A stretch of 64,000 nt of DNA from Halorubrum laminariae. Lineage in GTDB: Archaea; Halobacteriota; Halobacteria; Halobacteriales; Haloferacaceae. Of the stretch, positions 40,932 through 49,469 are shown one piece after another. The translations under genes and the position numbers were made by a program. The notes below the pieces were generated by a model. It saw only the letters and a program-made list of their open reading frames with translations, did no database searches and was not told the origin of the DNA. The DNA lies in assembly GCF_024494655.1 (NCBI RefSeq), contig NZ_JANHDL010000004.1, positions 124,001-188,000 of the forward strand, in the 5' to 3' direction. Each line of letters begins with the position of its first letter. Within the stretch, counting starts at the first letter, position 1.

Positions 40932-42053
40932 TTAGTCTGCTGGTCGTGGGAGGTTGGTTGGATCGTCTGCTTCGGGCGTTGTCTGGGCGGTGTCTTGGAT
41001 GGTCTCGGTGCCGGAAGGCGTGCTGTCTGCGTCGGTCGGGCCTTTCGTCAGCCAGCCGTGGTCTAGTGAGGCCGGCGGCTCTCGGCCCTTGTAGTAGTAG
41101 TAGAGGACTTCCAACGCATCGTCTCGGTTGTCGATGGCGTTGGTATCTACACCCGTCCGGGGGAGAGCTGATTTCACGTTGTCTGCCCGCGACCAGAGTT
41201 CATCGTATCGCTTCTCCTGGTCAACCTTCGAGCCCTTGGGCCTGAACCGATCGAGGAAAGAGCCCGCGCCTGCCTCCTCGTGTTCTTCGTACTTCTGAGC
41301 AGTTACAGTGATGAAGTGGCGGCGATCTCTGATCTCCCCCATTTCAATCGTCTTCTCCAACCACTGAACGTGGTGGATTCGACCGAATTCGAGATACTTG
41401 CTCTCGTTGGGGGGCTTATTCTTGTTCGTCTTCTTGACGTTCTCGGCGTATTCCTCTGCGTTGAACGGGACGGGGAGGGTGAAAATTTGAATTGGTGATT
41501 TCACCCCCATGAGGAATTGTGAGAAGGAGTGATACACCGCCTTTCGGGACTGACTATCCAAGATCAACCACGGCCGGGGTTCGATCTCGATCATCAGCGC
41601 GTACGCTTCATCCGTTTCGATGACGCCGTCGTCATGGACCGCTTCAAAGTCGAGGTTCTCAATTGTGTTTTCGTCTCCAAACATGGCGTTGGTGTCGTGG
41701 TCCTCTTCGGGTGGCTTCTCCGTCTGCGTGTTCTCTGGTCCATCCTGAATCTCAACGGGATCTGTTTGTGTCTGGATCGGCTTCCACATGAATCGATCAG
41801 GCCCGAGATAGTACCGGACCATACCGAACAGGAACGCAGCTGGACTCTGTCCCTCTGGTGTTCGGACGTAGACAGCCGTCCCGATCGCGCCCCCCACAAG
41901 CACGGCCGGACCGAAGATGATTGCGGGGAAGTTGAGAACGGTCAGAATGAGGCCAGGAGCCATCGGAACGAGGTATGACTGTAGAAGTCGCTGTAATGAA
42001 AAGCCAAAGAGCTTCGTTTTGAGCAACTTCTCAGCGACAGGGACTGGCTCCAT
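40932..42053 (-). CDS. VirB3/PrgI-like membrane protein with VirB4-N-like domain, 373 aa
   Basis: Two N-terminal membrane helices (YLVPMAPGLILTVLNFPAII and FGPAVLVGGAIGTAVYV) are followed by EGQSPAAFLFGMVRYYLGPD, close to the PrgI/VirB3 pattern. The soluble part (~115-330) includes YALMIEIEPRPWLILDSQSR, SHSFSQFLMGVKSPIQIFTL and RRHFITVTAQKYEE. These resemble the substrate-side N-terminal domain found in VirB4/TraC proteins. The gene precedes virB4 by 80 bp. The arrangement reads as a VirB3 fused to part of VirB4's N-terminus. A clear TATA box (GATATATTATAGC, ~42090) lies upstream. Confidence 0.75.
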   Translation of the reverse strand: MEPVPVAEKLLKTKLFGFSLQRLLQSYLVPMAPGLILTVLNFPAIIFGPAVLVGGAIGTAVYVRTPEGQSPAAFLFGMVRYYLGPDRFMWKPIQTQTDPVEIQDGPENTQTEKPPEEDHDTNAMFGDENTIENLDFEAVHDDGVIETDEAYALMIEIEPRPWLILDSQSRKAVYHSFSQFLMGVKSPIQIFTLPVPFNAEEYAENVKKTNKNKPPNESKYLEFGRIHHVQWLEKTIEMGEIRDRRHFITVTAQKYEEHEEAGAGSFLDRFRPKGSKVDQEKRYDELWSRADNVKSALPRTGVDTNAIDNRDDALEVLYYYYKGREPPASLDHGWLTKGPTDADSTPSGTETIQDTAQTTPEADDPTNLPRPAD

Positions 42054-42190
42054 CTTCGTCTATGTCAACCCAGACCGCTATAATATATCTTTGGGCGTTG
42101 TCCTGTTTATTTGATAAGATATCTGTGCGGACATACCCCTCGGTCAGGGTTGCGAAAAATATGAAACGGAGTTAGGGCGTTTCGTCCCTA

Positions 42191-42559
42191 TCAGACGTCG
42201 CCGATGAACGCTGCTAACTGGAGCAGGATGTCCATCGCGAGTGCGAGACCGAACAGGATGAAGCCGCCGACCATGGCGGTGTAGCCTGCCTGCGACCACG
42301 AGGAGTTCTTACTGCCGAGTGCCCACAGCGTGATGCCGTGGAGCAGGATGATCGGACCGAGTAGGTACGCGATGTTCCGGAGCAGCTCGTGGATCCGGCC
42401 GAGTAGGCTGATGATCTCGAGTTCGGTGACGGATGTTTGGATGATTGTACTGGGGCTGCCGGTGGCCGCTGCTTCACCGACAAGCAAGGTCGTTACTAAC
42501 GCGAAGGCAGCACTCCACTTCAGCGTGGCCCGCGTATTGGATTTCGTTGAGGTCGTCAT
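42191..42559 (-). CDS. VirB2-like membrane subunit, 122 aa
   Basis: The protein starts MTTSTKSNTRATLKWSAAFA, with a signal peptide ending near GEAAATG. After an amphipathic segment (TSVTELEIISLLGRIHELLR) come two membrane helices (NIAYLLGPIILLHGITLWAL and YTAMVGGFILFGLALAMDIL), separated by a short polar loop. This is the VirB2/TrbC plan, but the sequence is unrelated by eye to the pilin pair at 21487 and 22074. Its place directly before the VirB3 and VirB4 genes is the classical virB2-virB3-virB4 order, which makes it the main pilin candidate. Confidence 0.7.
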   Translation of the reverse strand: MTTSTKSNTRATLKWSAAFALVTTLLVGEAAATGSPSTIIQTSVTELEIISLLGRIHELLRNIAYLLGPIILLHGITLWALGSKNSSWSQAGYTAMVGGFILFGLALAMDILLQLAAFIGDV

Positions 42560-42632
42560 TTTGGCTCGTTGTAGGTTTGGTTTGGCTCGTGCGACAAGGG
42601 TTTGAGAACCCGTTAAGTCGCTATTCTAAACC

Positions 42633-42655
42633 GGGGGATATGATTGTTTCCCCCC
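42633..42655 (-). terminator. Hairpin after beta-propeller gene
   Basis: GGGGGA-N10-TCCCCC stem just past the stop at 42664, followed on the minus strand by GGTTTAGAATAG. It is a candidate transcription stop or processing site before the VirB2-like gene. Confidence 0.35.
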
Positions 42656-42663
42656 AGTTGTGG

Positions 42664-45120
42664 TTATTCTCCTTGTTCGCCGATGCCTTCGACAGTTGCT
42701 CCAATACGCACGTGGGCGAGTTGGGCTTCTGCTGCGACGTCGTCCCGGTTGTCGGATGCGACTAGTACGACGTGGACGTACTCTCCCTCAAGCGGGAATG
42801 TGACCATGTGGTCGTTGGTCACAACCTCGCCGTTGAATGAGAGGGCGACCTCTTCAACAGCAACGGCGTGCTCGTGGTTCTGGACGAACGTGTCGATGTT
42901 GTCCCCCTCTTCTCTGACGTAGTTCGTGTCCGGGTCGAGCATGTCGCCCGATTCGAGGTTGCCATCTTCCGTGACGTACACGCGCATGTTCATAGTCGTC
43001 TCGTGAACAGGCCCAACAAGACCAGATTGACCGCTTGCGATCCCCCTCACGTCGACGAAGCCCGTGTCTAAGGCGTTCCCCAACGAGATATGTTCGTCAT
43101 ATCTGACCGCCCCTGCTTCATTTGGTGTTCCACTAAAGTCGAGGTTGAAGGTTTCACCAACAGAGACAGGGCGAGCTTCTCCACTCGATCGCTGGTAGTC
43201 GAACTGCCAACCATTCATCGTCCCGTCTTGGAACTCAGTGCTGTAGTACGTCGGGGGTTCCGCCTCGAGTGCGGGGTTCGCAAGGGGAGCCCGATCGATG
43301 TCCCCAGTGAAGACCCAGGAGGCGAGGTTGAACGTCGGAACCACCCCGATTATTACAACCCCGGCGATTATTGCGCCGAATAGCAGTGATTGGGCGAGTT
43401 CCTGTCCGCGAACACTCTTCGTGTACGTGAACACCATGAACCCGACGACGAGTGCGATCATGACGATGATCAGCAGGTGGGTCGTCGAGATGTCGAGTGC
43501 GCTGATAAGCACGCCGACTGTTCGGTCATATCCCTGATCAGCATCAAGGACAACGGGGCCCTCAGCAGTCAATGGGTCGCCCTCGGTCGTTTCCTGTAGC
43601 GTCACGAGCTTGAGGTCGACGATCTCGAAGGCCGTATCTGACGAGAGAGTGTAGTCGAACTCGTGTGTCTGAGGTTCAAACTCAACAGTCAGCTCCGATC
43701 GGGAGTTTCCGGAGATACTCCCAGAGCCGACTTCTTGACCGAACTGTCTGATAGAGGCGTCAACGGGTTCGTTACCAGTCTCTACGGTCGCAATCACGTA
43801 GACGTTGCGAACGCCGTCTTCTGTGATTGCAGATTCACTGAAGGATCTCGTGATGTCCCCAGCTGCGGACAGGGTTGGTTCACTCTGGGTGCTCCAGAAT
43901 CCAGGGTTATACACAGCACCGCTGAACCCATCGATTGAATCCAGCTCACTAGCATCCTGTGTATCGGGCTGGCCTTGGTAGTTCGGGAATCCAAAGTTCT
44001 CGTTCAGAGAGTTCAGTGCACCAGTACCGGGCGTTTCGTCGTTGTTACTGGAACCAGGTCTATATCTCCATTTGAGATCGCCTGTTTCGCCGTCGATTTT
44101 GTACCAACGGCCACCATTAGTGGAGGTTCCGGTGTAGACATTTTGGTTCGCGTCGACCGTCATGGTGTCAACATCGGCACGTGGGTTATTACCCACGTCA
44201 TGTGCCCATTCTTCAGAGAATGTTTGACTGAATTTGTGGACAGCATCGTCGCCATGTGCGAAGATGTAACCACGCGGGCCGATGTGCATTGTACTGTAGT
44301 AGTCGTTGCCGGTGCTATCAGGGTACTCAGCAACAAGACTACCAGAATCGTCAACACGTTTGAACATCTTATCACCGCGGTCGTGGTAGAACAAGTCACC
44401 ACTATCTGGCTCAATTGCGCCAGAGAAGATAGAGCCCTCAGCATCGCTGGTCGGGTTGCTCTGATCGATGTGCCAGAGAGAGGACCCATCGGAGAGGTTG
44501 AGTAGGCCAACACCAGCATGACCACCGTAGTACATTTTGTCCCCGTCGGGGTGAATCTTAGTAAACCTGATGTCGGGGTTTATATTCACCTGCCAGTATT
44601 GGTCTGGGTCGCCTGTTGATTCGTTCACTTCCTTGGAGTACGCACTTACTCGGCCCCCCGCAGAGGATGTGATGAGTTTGCCGTCGGAGGTTGCACGCAG
44701 ATGACGACTCGAGTCAGAAACGGACCAAACGAGTTCGCCAGTGTCCGCTCTCCTCATGCGAAGCTCGTTTCTATCTGTGTCGGTGTGTGCCACCATGCTT
44801 CCATCGTCAATGACGGCGATGCCAGCGATTCGACCGTTGTTATTGGTCCGAGTCCGCCAGAGATGGCCGCTGCCGTCATTCGTCACACGGTACAGTGCGA
44901 CTCGTGCGTCATTTTCGCGAGTGCCGCCAAAGAACATCTCGTCCATCTCTTCCAGCTCGTATTGATCTGGATCAACATGGGAGGTGTTCTCGAATTCCTC
45001 TTCGTAGTATGTTTCCTCGGACAAGATCTGTCCACTGACCATTCCAAAACCGACTCCAGCCACGGCCAACGCAGCGATAGCTACGACTAGAACGGTAAGG
45101 GTTCGCTTCTGATTGCTCAT
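42664..45120 (-). CDS. Beta-propeller membrane protein of the secretion block
   Basis: Start at ATG 45120 (MSNQKRTLTVLVVAIAALAV), which gives an N-terminal membrane or signal segment. A TATA box (GGTATAAAT) lies ~35-40 nt upstream. Residues ~90-420 contain PQQ/quinoprotein-type propeller blades: repeated strand patterns with GELVWSVSD, SSLWHIDQ, EEWAHDVG and GDLKWRYRPG, about one per 40-50 residues. Two membrane helices follow (LLIIVMIALVVGFMVFTY and LLFGAIIAGVVIIGVVPTF, ~560-620), then a ~200-residue beta-rich end. Exported propellers usually mediate protein contacts. Here the gene lies just before the VirB2-VirB3-VirB4 genes and could form the external part of the apparatus. Confidence 0.75.
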   Translation of the reverse strand: MSNQKRTLTVLVVAIAALAVAGVGFGMVSGQILSEETYYEEEFENTSHVDPDQYELEEMDEMFFGGTRENDARVALYRVTNDGSGHLWRTRTNNNGRIAGIAVIDDGSMVAHTDTDRNELRMRRADTGELVWSVSDSSRHLRATSDGKLITSSAGGRVSAYSKEVNESTGDPDQYWQVNINPDIRFTKIHPDGDKMYYGGHAGVGLLNLSDGSSLWHIDQSNPTSDAEGSIFSGAIEPDSGDLFYHDRGDKMFKRVDDSGSLVAEYPDSTGNDYYSTMHIGPRGYIFAHGDDAVHKFSQTFSEEWAHDVGNNPRADVDTMTVDANQNVYTGTSTNGGRWYKIDGETGDLKWRYRPGSSNNDETPGTGALNSLNENFGFPNYQGQPDTQDASELDSIDGFSGAVYNPGFWSTQSEPTLSAAGDITRSFSESAITEDGVRNVYVIATVETGNEPVDASIRQFGQEVGSGSISGNSRSELTVEFEPQTHEFDYTLSSDTAFEIVDLKLVTLQETTEGDPLTAEGPVVLDADQGYDRTVGVLISALDISTTHLLIIVMIALVVGFMVFTYTKSVRGQELAQSLLFGAIIAGVVIIGVVPTFNLASWVFTGDIDRAPLANPALEAEPPTYYSTEFQDGTMNGWQFDYQRSSGEARPVSVGETFNLDFSGTPNEAGAVRYDEHISLGNALDTGFVDVRGIASGQSGLVGPVHETTMNMRVYVTEDGNLESGDMLDPDTNYVREEGDNIDTFVQNHEHAVAVEEVALSFNGEVVTNDHMVTFPLEGEYVHVVLVASDNRDDVAAEAQLAHVRIGATVEGIGEQGE

Positions 45121-45251
45121 GTGTACTATGTACGTGGAGACATCGAAAGGGGCTGATTTATACCTTTTCCTCAATTTCCCGATCCGGTTCAAAATAAAGA
45201 CACACAACGGTGATACGTTTTACAGATTGGCAGTTCTCCGCTCGGTGGGCG

Positions 45252-45716
45252 TTAGCCGCTAAAGTCGATCTTGTCGGGCGTTTTCTGTTCGTTGATCACG
45301 GTTTCTGCGAAATTCTCTGGGAAGTTGGTTGCCTCAATGAATATGCGGATGTTCGTCGCGCCCGTGTGGGTGAAAATGTCGAACCGGGTCTGATACTCTT
45401 GGCCGGCGTCGAGTGAGAAGATCTGTTCTGCCTCTTCAAGGGCGACTGACTCGCCTAACGCTTCGATCGTTAATCGAAACTCACCCAGACGACCAGTGTT
45501 CTTCACTAAGATGAGGGTCCGAGCCCGGTCGTCGGTATTTCTGAAGTTGCCGATCTCGGAGACAACTTCAACGATTTCTGGGTTTGGATCGGGTTCATCT
45601 ACCGACTCTTCGCCACTGTCACCTGTCACGGAGGCGCAACCGGCGATCGCACCAACCAATCCACACGCTCCTGCGGCTACTGCTTTGCGTCGGGTGTACT
45701 CGGTCTTATGGCTCAT
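45252..45716 (-). CDS. Tat-exported lipoprotein, 154 aa
   Basis: The N-terminus (MSHKTEYTRRKAVAAGACGL...) has a twin-arginine motif, a hydrophobic stretch and the lipobox GAIAGC at ~25-30, the normal haloarchaeal Tat lipoprotein signal. The mature part is one beta-sandwich-like domain (RTLILVKNTGRLGEFRLTIE, then NIRIFIEATNFPENFAETV), resembling CARDB or FxLYD-type extracellular modules. A small lipoprotein beside type IV secretion genes recalls VirB7-like stabilising subunits; that parallel is inference only. It is transcribed toward the propeller gene. Confidence 0.75.
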   Translation of the reverse strand: MSHKTEYTRRKAVAAGACGLVGAIAGCASVTGDSGEESVDEPDPNPEIVEVVSEIGNFRNTDDRARTLILVKNTGRLGEFRLTIEALGESVALEEAEQIFSLDAGQEYQTRFDIFTHTGATNIRIFIEATNFPENFAETVINEQKTPDKIDFSG

Positions 45717-45814
45717 ATTAGGCCTACTACGGTGTACAGCGAATGTGTTTATAAGCCTTTAGGGGGGGGTAGGCTCGCGTAGTTGAAACAACATCAGGTC
45801 GTTTCAGACCCGAA

Positions 45815-46360
45815 TCAGCCCCCGAAGATGAGGCTGATGAAGACGTGGACGATCGCGGCAAACGCCCGTTCGCTTACGGACATGGCCATGAGAACGATAC
45901 CAGCATAGGTGATCTTCTGTGATTTTGAGCGGAAGATGCTGCGGTGTTTCGTGATACCCCACAGTGCCGAGCCGAACGTCGTTGCGGCCATACCGGTTAT
46001 GGCGGCCATTTGTGAGAACGTTCCTGAGAGGTCCAGTATCCGGAGTATCCCATCGTTATCACTGAACTGTTCGAGATACAGATTCGGGTACATACTCTCA
46101 GCGTGTCCGATCCCGTTTGTGTGGCCAGTCATGATGTACGAGGTAGCTTCGTAGAATCCACCGACGAAGAGGACGGACACGAGTGCCATCCCGCCACCCA
46201 GAAAGAGGCCTTTGAATCGCCTGTGGGTAGCTGGGTTCGACCGCGTCGCGACGAGACCCAGCCCTCCGATAATAAACGCAACCCATCCGAGGGCTTCGGC
46301 AGTGATAATGCTGATATCGAAAATACGCCAAGTGAAGGATGTCAGTTCGGTGTAGACCAT
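45815..46360 (-). CDS. Polytopic membrane protein, 181 aa
   Basis: Four predicted membrane helices: SIITAEALGWVAFIIGGLGL, LFLGGGMALVSVLFVGGFY, MAAITGMAATTFGSALWGI and ITYAGIVLMAMSVSERAFAA, plus a C-terminal hydrophobic end. A polar loop between helices 2 and 3 (HTNGIGHAESMYPNLYLEQF) should be outside. No family is recognised; the size would suit a small VirB6- or TrbL-like accessory. A 13-bp word (AACGGTGATACGT) upstream of its start is shared with the intergenic region upstream of the propeller gene. Confidence 0.7.
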   Translation of the reverse strand: MVYTELTSFTWRIFDISIITAEALGWVAFIIGGLGLVATRSNPATHRRFKGLFLGGGMALVSVLFVGGFYEATSYIMTGHTNGIGHAESMYPNLYLEQFSDNDGILRILDLSGTFSQMAAITGMAATTFGSALWGITKHRSIFRSKSQKITYAGIVLMAMSVSERAFAAIVHVFISLIFGG

Positions 46361-46423
46361 TAGGGGATTGGTGTGGTGAAACGGTGATACGTAGCTTAGC
46401 GTGGGGCGTGGGGTTCGGCCGAT

Positions 46424-47065
46424 CTAGTCCTGTCCCACGCCGGGGGCAGTGGGGGACGCATCCGGGTCGGGTTCGGTGTCGGCCATCTCCTCGCGGATGA
46501 TTTCTTGGACCTCCTCTGTCGCCTCGATCGCCGCGTCGCGGTACTGCTCGAGGTCAGTCCCATATCGCTCTGCTGCGAGAGCGGCTGCGTCGTTAGCGTC
46601 GTTACTGAAGTTCGTGAGACGGGTGGCCGTCTTCTCTGCGGTGTCTTTGACCCAAGAATCGTACAGGGCCTCAGGGATGTCGGTGATGCTCTCGACGCGG
46701 ACCTTCGGGACTGGCCCAGAGTCACCAGAGAACGTGACTGCCTTCCCCGTGACGGCGACAAATTCGGGCGGGTCAAGTTGCCGCATGTTCGCGATTGCCT
46801 CTGGTTCGAACTGGCCGGCGTCGATCGGGAATCGCCCAGTGGGATCCTGAAGTTCGCCGCGGATGTAGTTCTCGCTGTCCGGGTCGTCGACGATGTCGAC
46901 GAGGGATCCGACGAGGAACACGCGGTGCGCCCACTGGCCGGTTGGGAGGAGAACCATGTTGGGCGATCGATCGCCGTCTCCTCTCGTTTCTTCGTACGTT
47001 GCGTCTTTGTATTCCCACGCGAACACGCGCCGGGCGGGATTTCGTGATGGTGTGCTTTGGCTCAT
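46424..47065 (-). CDS. RPA-associated OB-fold protein
   Basis: The protein (MSQSTPSRNPARRVFAWEYK...) has an OB fold at ~45-125 (HRVFLVGSLVDIVDDPDSEN, YIRGELQDPTGRFPIDAGQF, EFVAVTGKAVTF). This is the signature of the haloarchaeal/euryarchaeal RPA-associated family (COG3390-like), normally encoded beside RPA. The C-terminal ~80 residues are helical and acidic. It lies 8 nt after the RPA gene and should form a complex with it, binding single-stranded DNA during replication, repair or transfer. Confidence 0.85.
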   Translation of the reverse strand: MSQSTPSRNPARRVFAWEYKDATYEETRGDGDRSPNMVLLPTGQWAHRVFLVGSLVDIVDDPDSENYIRGELQDPTGRFPIDAGQFEPEAIANMRQLDPPEFVAVTGKAVTFSGDSGPVPKVRVESITDIPEALYDSWVKDTAEKTATRLTNFSNDANDAAALAAERYGTDLEQYRDAAIEATEEVQEIIREEMADTEPDPDASPTAPGVGQD

Positions 47066-47073
47066 GGGTCTGG

Positions 47074-48081
47074 TTACGGGAGCTGTTCGAGCTCTTGTTT
47101 GACGTTCTCGAGGTCAGTCACGGACGGCGGGTTGAGTAACTCGAAGTCGGAGACGTTGAACGATCGGCCGCGGTCGCGACCGTGGAATCGGATGTATTCA
47201 CCGTGGAGTTGGCTGACGATGTACTCTTTGACGACTCCGGTGTAGTCGTATTTCTCGACTAACTGCTCGGCCTGCTCGAACGTTAACTGCGCGAGCGAGT
47301 CGGTCTGCTCGGCGTTGAGAAAGACCGTCCAAGAGTCTTCGCCGTCGTCGACGACGGCTTTCGTCCGGATGTCTGTCTCGGATTCCACTTCACCACAGTC
47401 GGGGCAGACGGTCGGATCCTGAAGGACCCGCCGGCACGTTTCGTTGGGGCAGCGTTCGATCAGGCCCATCTGGTCTTGGAAATCGACGAGGACGCCCTCG
47501 ATGGTTTCCGTGTAGGTGTCAGGATCGATGCCGAGTGCGTCGTCGCCTTCGAGACGTTCCGCTTGGGTCGTTCCCGTGAGCTTCAATTCGACGTTCCCGT
47601 CGAATTCCGTCGTCACAACGGGATCGAATCGGTAGGTTTCCCCAGTGACCAGCTCGGTCTCGAAGCCGGAGTTCTGCCACGAGACGAATCGAACAGTCCC
47701 GGTTTCATCAGCGAGACGTCCCTGCTGGTCCATCTCACTGTACGAGGGATCGTAGGCCTCGATGACGGTGCCGATGAACTCGATCCACTCACCTTCTTCT
47801 TCGAGTTGGCTGGCGGTTAGTTGCGGGTTGACGCCCGAGGGAGGCGATGGGTTACTCCCACCAGAGATGTACTGGCGAGGGTTATCCGCGCCGGCTTCTC
47901 GGAGGAGACTCCGGGAGACGTAGCGAACTGCGTCTTCGGGATCGACTCGTTTCTGTCTGTGATCTTCGATGGCGTTCGAGATCGCTTCATCGGTCGTTTC
48001 GACTGAGATACCGTCTTTTTCGGCACTTTCCAATGCCTCACGGACCTCGTCGACGTGATCTTGATGTTTGATGTCAGTCAT
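47074..48081 (-). CDS. Replication protein A-like ssDNA-binding protein, 335 aa
   Basis: The N-terminal helical part (residues ~1-65) is followed by an OB fold (GEWIEFIGTVIEAYDPSYSE, then GTVRFVSWQN, ~95-165). A zinc ribbon follows (ERCPNETCRRVLQDPTVCPD then CGE, ~215-237), with a second OB-like region to the end (YTGVVKEYIVSQLHGEYIRF). OB folds with a C4 zinc finger are typical of archaeal RPA large subunits, which coat single-stranded DNA. It forms an operon with the RPA-associated protein. A plasmid-borne RPA pair next to a primase-polymerase and helicase suggests self-supplied replication factors. Confidence 0.9.
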   Translation of the reverse strand: MTDIKHQDHVDEVREALESAEKDGISVETTDEAISNAIEDHRQKRVDPEDAVRYVSRSLLREAGADNPRQYISGGSNPSPPSGVNPQLTASQLEEEGEWIEFIGTVIEAYDPSYSEMDQQGRLADETGTVRFVSWQNSGFETELVTGETYRFDPVVTTEFDGNVELKLTGTTQAERLEGDDALGIDPDTYTETIEGVLVDFQDQMGLIERCPNETCRRVLQDPTVCPDCGEVESETDIRTKAVVDDGEDSWTVFLNAEQTDSLAQLTFEQAEQLVEKYDYTGVVKEYIVSQLHGEYIRFHGRDRGRSFNVSDFELLNPPSVTDLENVKQELEQLP

Positions 48082-48271
48082 GCGTGTGTTCAGTTGCCGG
48101 AGGGGTTCATTTTGGAAAAGGCCAGATCAACGATTCGGCTCGTTAATACAGCGGGCCTTTGTCTCCGGTTGTGAATTCTACTTCTGAGCCTGCCTATATT
48201 ATGTTTCCGGGGGTGGTGAGGAGGTAGGCCCCGCACATAGATTTTAGTTCTCGGGGCGTGACGCGGTAGAT

Positions 48272-49036
48272 ATGAGGGGAAAAGAGAAATCACTTAGTCG
48301 GTCTCGAGAACCCCGAGACCCATTTCGGTTAGTCGGCACAGCATCGCAAGACGGAGGGGGTACCAACCAACCCGAGATGTGGGATACACAAAGAAAAAAG
48401 CAGGGAGAAACCACCACTGATCGAAGTGAATCAACGGGTTCCGCCGAAGAGCGACCCTCTCAAACGAGGGGTGGCCTTCCTACAAGGGTAACAGTAGGAT
48501 ACGTCGTATACACAGACTCGCCGCAGTTGCGTTCTCGACCGGTCGATATCGGAGGCTCGTCAGGGGTCTTCGTTCACGGGGTGGACCACATAGAAGGCGT
48601 AGCGAGTAGACAGTCGGGGATATCAGATCTGTTGAAACAGGGTGGCGTCCCTTGGCGGCAACTGTCGAATCGAGAAGTCGAGGACCTTCCAGAGTCGGTT
48701 CGTCGGAAACTCGAAGAGCAAGATTGCGTTCAGGCGACCGCGTTGTTCGGTGATCTAGCTGGGGTGTTGGTTACTCTTGAAGATGGATGGAACACCGGGT
48801 ATTCACATGGCGCAGATGTGCTTGCGTCTATGATTCTATCGGCAGACGGGCAGGGGTTCACACGGGCAGTCTACTACTATCTGAGTGTGTTCGCGACTGA
48901 AGCGGGTTCAGATCCTAAAGCACTCGCGGAACTGAAAGGGATCCAGCCAGAGACGATCCGGGCTGAGCTACGGAAGGCAGAGAGTGACTGGGGGGAGGAG
49001 CTTGCTGATCTGGTTCAGCGGTCTGATGCGTCCTAG
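48272..49036 (+). CDS. Hypothetical protein with HTH-like C-terminus, 254 aa
   Basis: The first ~70 residues are basic and disordered (MRGKEKSLSRSREPRDPFRL...). The middle has a beta-rich region (TRVTVGYVVYTDSPQLRSRP). The C-terminal ~60 residues (FTRAVYYYLSVFATEAGSDP, then KALAELKGIQPETIRAELRK) resemble a sigma-region-4-type helix-turn-helix, suggesting DNA binding. ATG 48272 lies ~30 nt after an AT-rich ATTTTAGTTC, consistent with a leaderless start, but a later Met (MWDTQRKK) is possible. It is divergent from the RPA operon and converges on the gene at 49041, leaving only 4 bp between stops. Confidence 0.65.
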   Translation: MRGKEKSLSRSREPRDPFRLVGTASQDGGGTNQPEMWDTQRKKQGETTTDRSESTGSAEERPSQTRGGLPTRVTVGYVVYTDSPQLRSRPVDIGGSSGVFVHGVDHIEGVASRQSGISDLLKQGGVPWRQLSNREVEDLPESVRRKLEEQDCVQATALFGDLAGVLVTLEDGWNTGYSHGADVLASMILSADGQGFTRAVYYYLSVFATEAGSDPKALAELKGIQPETIRAELRKAESDWGEELADLVQRSDAS

Positions 49037-49040
49037 GGGG

Positions 49041-49433
49041 TTACTTGAATAATTCTCCGTCGTTCTGGAAGTATCTCTCCTCTTCGTGGATATACAGTAG
49101 CGGGATCATGATCACGGTGTAGAGTGCGAATAACCCGAGGACGTAGTACGTCCTATCGTAGAGCATGAGAACCAGCATCCCGGTCGCTGCGACGACGGAA
49201 AATAGCAGGAAGTAGAGTTCGATCCGCTCGTTTTCCCACTTGTTTTTCATCTGCCTGAATGTGGTCGGTGCTTCTGAGAACAGTAGTCGCATCTTCACAT
49301 CTCGTGGGAGGTCCTCAGCTGAGAGATCGTCGTTCTCTTTGACTTCTTCGACTGTGATGTCGGAGAGCGAATCCTCCGGGTCGGTATCAGCGGTCTTCTC
49401 CCCGCTTCCTACGCCGGGGATTTTCTCGAACAT
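49041..49433 (-). CDS. Small membrane protein, 130 aa
   Basis: The N-terminal half is acidic and soluble (MFEKIPGVGSGEKTADTDPE...), then basic (RQMKNKWENERIELY). Two membrane helices follow (FLLFSVVAATGMLVLMLYDR and YYVLGLFALYTVIMIPLLYI), and the protein ends with an acidic tail. Both termini should be cytoplasmic. No family is recognised. Confidence 0.7.
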   Translation of the reverse strand: MFEKIPGVGSGEKTADTDPEDSLSDITVEEVKENDDLSAEDLPRDVKMRLLFSEAPTTFRQMKNKWENERIELYFLLFSVVAATGMLVLMLYDRTYYVLGLFALYTVIMIPLLYIHEEERYFQNDGELFK

Positions 49434-49469
49434 ATGATCTGCCTCTTACACACCCCTCTGACGGCAGTC

